NCBI GenBank assembly: GCA_030838025.1
Contig: JAUTXM010000316.1
Location: 1-10,483, forward strand
DNA: 10,483 bases
DNA from: Acidimicrobiaceae bacterium
GTDB taxonomy: Bacteria > Actinomycetota > Acidimicrobiia > Acidimicrobiales > Palsa-688
Direction of reading: 5' to 3'
In this document: positions 7,044 to 10,483 of the stretch, in pieces
Numbering within the stretch: position 1 is the first letter of the stretch
How the letters are laid out: every line of letters starts with the position of its first letter
Made by a program: the position numbers and the translations under genes
The notes under the pieces: model-generated
What the model was told of the DNA's origin: nothing
The model's database searches: none
What the model saw: only the letters and a program-made list of their open reading frames with translations

Positions 7044-8587
7044 GCCGGTGCCCCGGCGGGTGCGGCCTTCTCGCCCGTTCCCGCCCCCGCCATGAGCAAC
7101 CCCAGCTCCTCGCGGGTCACGTCGGGCGAGCGCATGGCCACGACCTCGCCTTCGTACATCACGGCGATGCGATCGGCCAGCGCGGCAATCTCGTCCAGCT
7201 CCGTCGACACCAGCAACACCGCCGACCCCTGGTTGCGCACCTCGACGATGCGCCGGTGGACGAACTCGATCGATCCGACGTCAACCCCACGGGTGGGCTG
7301 GCTGGCGATGAGCAGCCCGATGGTGCGCGACAGCTCCCGCGCCACCACGACCTTCTGTTGGTTGCCGCCGGACAACGACGAGGCGGGGGTGCGAATCGAT
7401 TCGGTACGAATGTCGAACTGCTTCACCTGCTCGCCCGCCGCGGTGTCCATGACGTCGAGATCGAGGGCCAGTCCCTTGGAATACGGCGCTTGGTCGTAGC
7501 GGTCGAGGGCCAGGTTCTCGGCCACCGTGAACTCCGTCACCAGCCCCTCGGCTTGGCGGTCCTCGGGCACGTAACCCACCCCGCTGTGAAGGATCTCCCT
7601 GGTTGCCCTATTGGTGAGATCGCGCCCTCGAACCGAGAAGCGCCCGTCGATGACCGGCCGCAATCCCACCAGGGCCTCGCACAGTTCGGTCTGGCCGTTG
7701 CCCTGCACGCCCGCGATGCCGAGGATCTCGCCGGCTTTGATGTCGAACGAGACCCCCTTCACGGCGGTATTGCCCAGGTCGTCAAGGACCGTGAGGCCCT
7801 CGACCGAGAGGACGACATCGCCCAGTTTGGCCGCCGCCTTCTCAGGCGCCAAACGCACCGCCCGCCCCACCATCCGAGCGGCCAGCTCCTCGTCCGAGGC
7901 GGTGGGCGCCATGGTGCCGACCACCTTGCCCTGGCGGATCACGGTGATCGTGTCCGCCATCTTCTGGACCTCGTTCAGCTTGTGGGTGATGAACACGAGG
8001 GAGTGACCCGACGCCTTCAGCGATCGCATGACGGCGAACAGATCCTCGGTCTCGCCCGGAGTCAGGACCGCGGTCGGCTCGTCGAGGATCAGCAGCGTGG
8101 CATCACGCAGGAGCGCCTTGATGATCTCGACCCGTTGCTGGATGCCCACCGGGAGGTTTTCCACCAAGGCATCGGGGTCGACGGCGAGGCCGAACTGCGT
8201 CGAGACGCGAAGGACGTCCTGGCGAGCCCGGCGACGGTCCAGCAATCCGAATCCGAGGCGGCCGAACGACCGCGTCCGCTCGTCGCCGAGGACGACGTTC
8301 TCCGCGACCGTGAAGACCGGCACCAGCATGAAGTGCTGGTGGACCATGCCGATTCCGGCCGCGATGGCGTCCTTGGGGCGGCTGAAATCCACCGGCGACC
8401 CGTCGATCAGGATCTCGCCCTCGTCGGGGCGGGTGAGCCCGTAGAGGATGTTCATGAGGGTGGATTTGCCCGCCCCGTTTTCGCCCAGCAGGGCGTGGAT
8501 CTGGCCCGGTTCGACCGTCAGGTCGATGTGATCATTGGCGACGACGGACCCGAAGCGCTTGGTGATGCCTCGAAGCTCGAGCTTCAC
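7040..8587 (-). CDS. Double-domain nucleoside ABC transporter ATPase
   Basis: This cytoplasmic ATPase (515 residues) has two fused nucleotide-binding domains, the usual size for carbohydrate/nucleoside importers of this type. Domain 1 has Walker A GENGAGKST (35-43), Q-loop Gln84, a signature VGIQQR (147-152) in place of LSGGQ, Walker B LLILDEP (165-171) and switch His202. Domain 2 has a degenerate Walker A GVQGNGQTEL (293-302) without the P-loop Lys, an intact LSGGNQQK (405-412), and IASQPTRGVDVG where Ser-Gln replaces the Walker B Asp-Glu. This asymmetry is typical of the nucleoside subgroup, leaving one composite ATP site competent. The start is GTG at 8587, with GAGG four bases upstream. 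That Shine-Dalgarno sequence lies inside a hairpin following the lipoprotein gene, so its translation may be set below that of the binding protein. Its stop overlaps the permease 1 ATG. Confidence 0.96.
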   Translation of the reverse strand: MKLELRGITKRFGSVVANDHIDLTVEPGQIHALLGENGAGKSTLMNILYGLTRPDEGEILIDGSPVDFSRPKDAIAAGIGMVHQHFMLVPVFTVAENVVLGDERTRSFGRLGFGLLDRRRARQDVLRVSTQFGLAVDPDALVENLPVGIQQRVEIIKALLRDATLLILDEPTAVLTPGETEDLFAVMRSLKASGHSLVFITHKLNEVQKMADTITVIRQGKVVGTMAPTASDEELAARMVGRAVRLAPEKAAAKLGDVVLSVEGLTVLDDLGNTAVKGVSFDIKAGEILGIAGVQGNGQTELCEALVGLRPVIDGRFSVRGRDLTNRATREILHSGVGYVPEDRQAEGLVTEFTVAENLALDRYDQAPYSKGLALDLDVMDTAAGEQVKQFDIRTESIRTPASSLSGGNQQKVVVARELSRTIGLLIASQPTRGVDVGSIEFVHRRIVEVRNQGSAVLLVSTELDEIAALADRIAVMYEGEVVAMRSPDVTREELGLLMAGAGTGEKAAPAGAPA

Positions 8588-8590
8588 GAC

Positions 8591-8615
8591 GCCTCAGTCT
8601 GGCCGCGGCTGAGGC
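8591..8615 (-). promoter_or_regulatory. Intercistronic hairpin covering the ATPase ribosome-binding site
   Basis: Seven-base perfect arms (GCCTCAG and CTGAGGC) flank an 11-base loop in the 33-base gap between the lipoprotein stop and the ATPase GTG. On the mRNA, the 3' arm contains GAGG, the only Shine-Dalgarno-like sequence before that GTG, 4 bases from it. There is no U-tract, so it is not a standard intrinsic terminator. It may protect the 3' end of the lipoprotein message or limit ATPase translation, the usual way to give excess binding protein. Function is inferred. Confidence 0.6.
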
Positions 8616-8620
8616 GGAAC

Positions 8621-9739
8621 TCAGCTGGTCGGTTGGCTGGGCGAGGTGATCTTGATGTTGCCGGCGATGATGTCGGTCTTGACCTGCTCGACCTCGGTCT
8701 TCAATGCCGCCGGCACCTGCGAATCGAAGTTGTGGTACGGCGCCAGCCCCACGCCGTCATTGGCGAGCCTGCCGATGTAGTTGCCGCCGGCAAAGGTGCC
8801 GTTGGCCGCATCCAGCACGGCCTGCTTGACCGACACGGCAATGCCCTTCTCGACGCTGGAGATGAACAGGGCGCAGTACTGCGGGGCGCTCACGCAGCCG
8901 TCGGTGTCGACCCACAACATGTGCACGCCGTTGCCGTTCTGCTGCACCGCGGCGGCGGCGCCCAGGCCCACGTTGCCGGCCACCGGGAAGATGATGTCGG
9001 CACCTTGCTGGATGAAGGTCTGGGTCACGTTCTTGCCCTTGCCCTGGTCGGTGAAGTCGCCCGTGAACGTGCCGTTCTGGGCCTTCTCATCCCAACCGAG
9101 CACCTTGACGCTGGTGGCGTGCTTGGTGTTGTAATACGCCACGCCCTCGGCGTATCCATCCATGTAGATGGTGACCGTCGGGAGCTTGATACCGCCGAAG
9201 GTGGCGACTGATCCGGTCTTCGACATGCCCGCCGACAGGTAGCCGCCCAGGAAACCGGCCTCGGCGGTGTTGAAGACGAGCGCCTTCACGTTGGGCAGCG
9301 ACGGCGAGTAGCTGTAGTCCACGATGGCGAAGTTCTGCGTCGCGTTGGCCTTGGCCGCTGTCTGGGTGGCGTCGCCCATCAAAAAGCCGACCGTGACGAT
9401 GATTCCGCACTTCTGCTGTATGAGGCTGCTGATGTTGGGGACGTAGTCGCTCTGGGCGGTGGACTGCAGGTACTTGGTGGTGACGTTGGGGTCGGCCGCC
9501 TTGGCGTCGGTGAGGCCCTGGTACGACGATGCATTGAACGAGCGGTCATCGATGCCGCCGGTGTCGGTCACCATGCACGCCGTCAGGGTGCCGGTGGACT
9601 TCGGACCGGTGGTCGACGTGGCCCCACCGGCCGCGGCCGTGGTCGAGGTCGAGGTGGTGGTCGACTTGCTCTTGGAGCACGCCGCCACGACCAGCAACGC
9701 CACCAGCGCAACGGCTGCAGACTTCGTCCAACGGGTCAT
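8621..9739 (-). CDS. BMP-family nucleoside-binding lipoprotein (ABC transporter substrate-binding protein)
   Basis: This is a membrane-anchored extracytoplasmic receptor that would deliver nucleosides to the permeases encoded downstream. The 372-residue product starts with a basic n-region, a hydrophobic core and the lipobox VAAC, lipidated Cys21. A Ser/Thr/Ala/Gly linker (about 22-50) joins the anchor to the binding domain. The domain carries the BMP/PnrA-like signature DTGGIDDRSFN (59-69), followed by GDATQTAAKANATQNFAIVDYSYS and the two-lobe fold pattern to the C-terminus. Two cysteines close together in DGCVSAPQYCALF, facing the oxidising side, could form a disulfide. ATG at 9739 is chosen because it begins the signal peptide and has AGGGGGA five bases upstream; the frame runs open further, to 10429, but that part covers the promoter region and antisense of add and is not protein-like. 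It is the first gene of the operon. Which nucleoside it binds cannot be read from sequence. Confidence 0.96.
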   Translation of the reverse strand: MTRWTKSAAVALVALLVVAACSKSKSTTTSTSTTAAAGGATSTTGPKSTGTLTACMVTDTGGIDDRSFNASSYQGLTDAKAADPNVTTKYLQSTAQSDYVPNISSLIQQKCGIIVTVGFLMGDATQTAAKANATQNFAIVDYSYSPSLPNVKALVFNTAEAGFLGGYLSAGMSKTGSVATFGGIKLPTVTIYMDGYAEGVAYYNTKHATSVKVLGWDEKAQNGTFTGDFTDQGKGKNVTQTFIQQGADIIFPVAGNVGLGAAAAVQQNGNGVHMLWVDTDGCVSAPQYCALFISSVEKGIAVSVKQAVLDAANGTFAGGNYIGRLANDGVGLAPYHNFDSQVPAALKTEVEQVKTDIIAGNIKITSPSQPTS

Positions 9740-9803
9740 CTGATCCCCCTGTCTCAGCCGGCCAAAAACGCCGGAGCAGCCGTGACCGTGTCGTCCCGGG
9801 TCG

Positions 9804-9809
9804 AATATA
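9804..9809 (-). promoter_or_regulatory. Candidate -10 element of the transporter/nucleoside operon
   Basis: The minus strand reads TATATT inside GATATATTC, an isolated AT-rich patch in GC-rich sequence, about 65 bases before the lipoprotein ATG. A start site near 9797 would leave a leader of roughly 58 bases with a good Shine-Dalgarno sequence (AGGGGGA, 9744-9750). No convincing -35 hexamer lies 16-18 bases upstream, so a regulator-dependent promoter is possible. The octamer array begins about 35 bases upstream of this element. Confidence 0.4.
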
Positions 9810-9842
9810 TCAACGAAGGCCGGAAGGGAGCAGGGATCTCGC

Positions 9843-9909
9843 CGGTCCAAGGGTCCAACGGTCAAGCGTCGGACCAACGGACCAACGGACCAACCGTCCA
9901 ACGGGCCAA
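9843..9909. repeat. Degenerate 8-bp tandem repeat (consensus CGGNCCAA) in the divergent promoter region
   Basis: Eight near-consecutive octamers can be read on the plus strand: CGGTCCAA, GGGTCCAA, CGGTCAAG, a 3-base spacer CGT, then CGGACCAA three times exactly, CCGTCCAA and CGGGCCAA; a decayed GCGGCCGA follows at 9910-9917. The array fills the space between the two candidate divergent promoters and overlaps where the add -35 region would be. It could be a regulator-binding array or a slippage-generated spacer; the sequence does not decide. Confidence 0.75.
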
Positions 9910-9925
9910 GCGGCCGATGGGACCG

Positions 9926-9931
9926 TATCGT
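9926..9931 (+). promoter_or_regulatory. Candidate -10 element for leaderless add transcript
   Basis: TATCGT ends 6 bases before the A of the add ATG at 9938, so the usual -10 to start-site distance would place the 5' end of the mRNA on the start codon itself. No Shine-Dalgarno sequence precedes this ATG, which fits leaderless translation, common in actinobacteria. No -35 hexamer is recognisable; the octamer array occupies that position. Confidence 0.4.
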
Positions 9932-9937
9932 GATGCC

Positions 9938-10483
9938 ATGAGCGACCGACCGACCCTTGACACGCTCAAGCTGGCGCCGAAGGTGTTGCTGCACGATCAC
10001 CTCGACGGTGGACTGCGGCCCCAGACGGTCATCGAACTGGCCGCCGAGGCGGGGTACCCCGAGCTGCCAACGACCGACGCCGCCGACCTGGCGGGGTGGT
10101 TCACCCGGTCCGAGGCCCGCAGCAGCCTCGACCTGTACCTCGGACGGTTCCAGCACACGGTGGCGGTCATGCAGACCGAGGGGGCGTTGCGCCGGGTGGC
10201 CGCCGAATGCGCCCAAGACCTGGCGGCCGACGGGGTGGTGTACGCCGAGGTGCGCTTCGCCCCGGAACTCCACCTCGAAGCGGGACTCAGCCTGGACCAA
10301 GTCGTCGAAGCGGTCCTGGCCGGGATAGCCGAGGGGAGTGCCGGGCGCAAGATCACCGTCGGCGTGCTGGTCACCGCCATGCGCCACGCCGCCCGGTCGG
10401 TCGAGATCGCGGAGCTGGCGCTGCGCCACCGCGACGAAGGCGTGGTCGGCTTCGACATCGCCGGAAGCGAAGCCGGGTTCCCC
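9938..10483 (+). CDS. add: Adenosine deaminase, 3'-truncated by the window edge
   Basis: Adenosine deaminase hydrolyses adenosine and deoxyadenosine to inosine and deoxyinosine plus ammonia. The first 182 residues are present, in frame to the last base of the window. The N-terminus has PKVLLHDHLDGGLRP, in which His19 and His21 are the HxH metal ligands, then the family segments VVYAEVRFAPELH and VVGFDIAGSEAGFP. The downstream His, Glu and Asp active-site residues lie beyond the window, so completeness cannot be judged. The ATG at 9938 is supported by the start of similarity a few residues later and by the candidate -10 element just upstream; there is no Shine-Dalgarno sequence. It is divergent from the transporter operon, whereas many actinobacterial clusters place add after deoA in the same direction. 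A related adenine or aminofutalosine deaminase is a weaker alternative. Confidence 0.93.
   Translation, partial: MSDRPTLDTLKLAPKVLLHDHLDGGLRPQTVIELAAEAGYPELPTTDAADLAGWFTRSEARSSLDLYLGRFQHTVAVMQTEGALRRVAAECAQDLAADGVVYAEVRFAPELHLEAGLSLDQVVEAVLAGIAEGSAGRKITVGVLVTAMRHAARSVEIAELALRHRDEGVVGFDIAGSEAGFP

Noticed and set aside
7040..8587. Degenerate second ATP-binding domain as a sign of a damaged gene
   Set aside because: Missing P-loop Lys and Ser-Gln in place of Asp-Glu are normal for nucleoside-type double ATPases; length and frame are intact.
8591..8615. Intrinsic terminator after the lipoprotein gene
   Set aside because: The stem lacks a following U-tract and sits directly on the ATPase ribosome-binding site; attenuation is possible but not supported by sequence.
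6959..9211. Very long plus-strand open frame (750 codons) opposite the ATPase and lipoprotein genes
   Set aside because: Same antisense effect; no recognisable domain, no ribosome-binding site, and it overlaps three well-supported genes completely.
9843..9909. CRISPR array
   Set aside because: The units are 8 bases and directly adjacent, without spacers, and no cas genes are present.
9740..10429. N-terminal extension of the binding lipoprotein frame
   Set aside because: A signal peptide with lipobox and a good Shine-Dalgarno sequence fix the start at 9739; the extension runs through the octamer repeat and antisense of add.

Overview
The window is GC-rich, densely packed bacterial DNA holding one coherent module: uptake and breakdown of nucleosides. 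High GC, frequent GTG starts, short or 4-base gene overlaps, a Ser/Thr-rich linker after a lipobox and a probable leaderless gene all suggest an actinobacterium. The lipoprotein linker style recalls Acidimicrobiia, but the lineage is inferred from composition and gene style only.

Layout, left to right. Bases 3-731 (+) hold the C-terminal part of an amidohydrolase whose start lies outside the window; it converges on the main operon across a 97-base gap. Bases 829-9739 (-) form one apparent operon, read right to left: BMP-family substrate-binding lipoprotein, double-domain ABC ATPase, permease 1, permease 2, pseudouridine-5'-phosphate glycosidase (psuG), a fused PfkB-family kinase-cytidine deaminase, and thymidine/pyrimidine phosphorylase (deoA). 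A 198-base divergent region (9740-9937) carries candidate promoters for both directions and an octamer tandem repeat. From 9938 (+) to the window end runs the N-terminal part of adenosine deaminase (add).

How it works together (inference from families): the BMP/ABC transporter imports nucleosides. Adenosine deaminase and the cytidine deaminase domain deaminate adenosine and cytidine. DeoA phosphorolyses pyrimidine (deoxy)nucleosides to base plus (deoxy)ribose-1-phosphate. The kinase domain plus PsuG form the expected pair for pseudouridine: phosphorylation, then cleavage of the C-C glycosidic bond to uracil and ribose-5-phosphate. The locus would therefore take in both ordinary N-nucleosides and the RNA-turnover C-nucleoside pseudouridine.

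The most unusual points are: the single-chain kinase-cytidine deaminase fusion, which looks like psuG-psuK inserted upstream of cdd in the widespread actinobacterial transporter-cdd-deoA-add cluster; a hairpin that covers the Shine-Dalgarno sequence of the ATPase gene just after the lipoprotein gene; an octamer array between the divergent promoters; a phosphorylase with Gln at a position reported to separate thymidine from pyrimidine-nucleoside phosphorylases; and an amidohydrolase lacking two usual catalytic residues. No mobile elements, RNA genes or CRISPR arrays were seen, and no gene-free stretch exceeds 200 bases.
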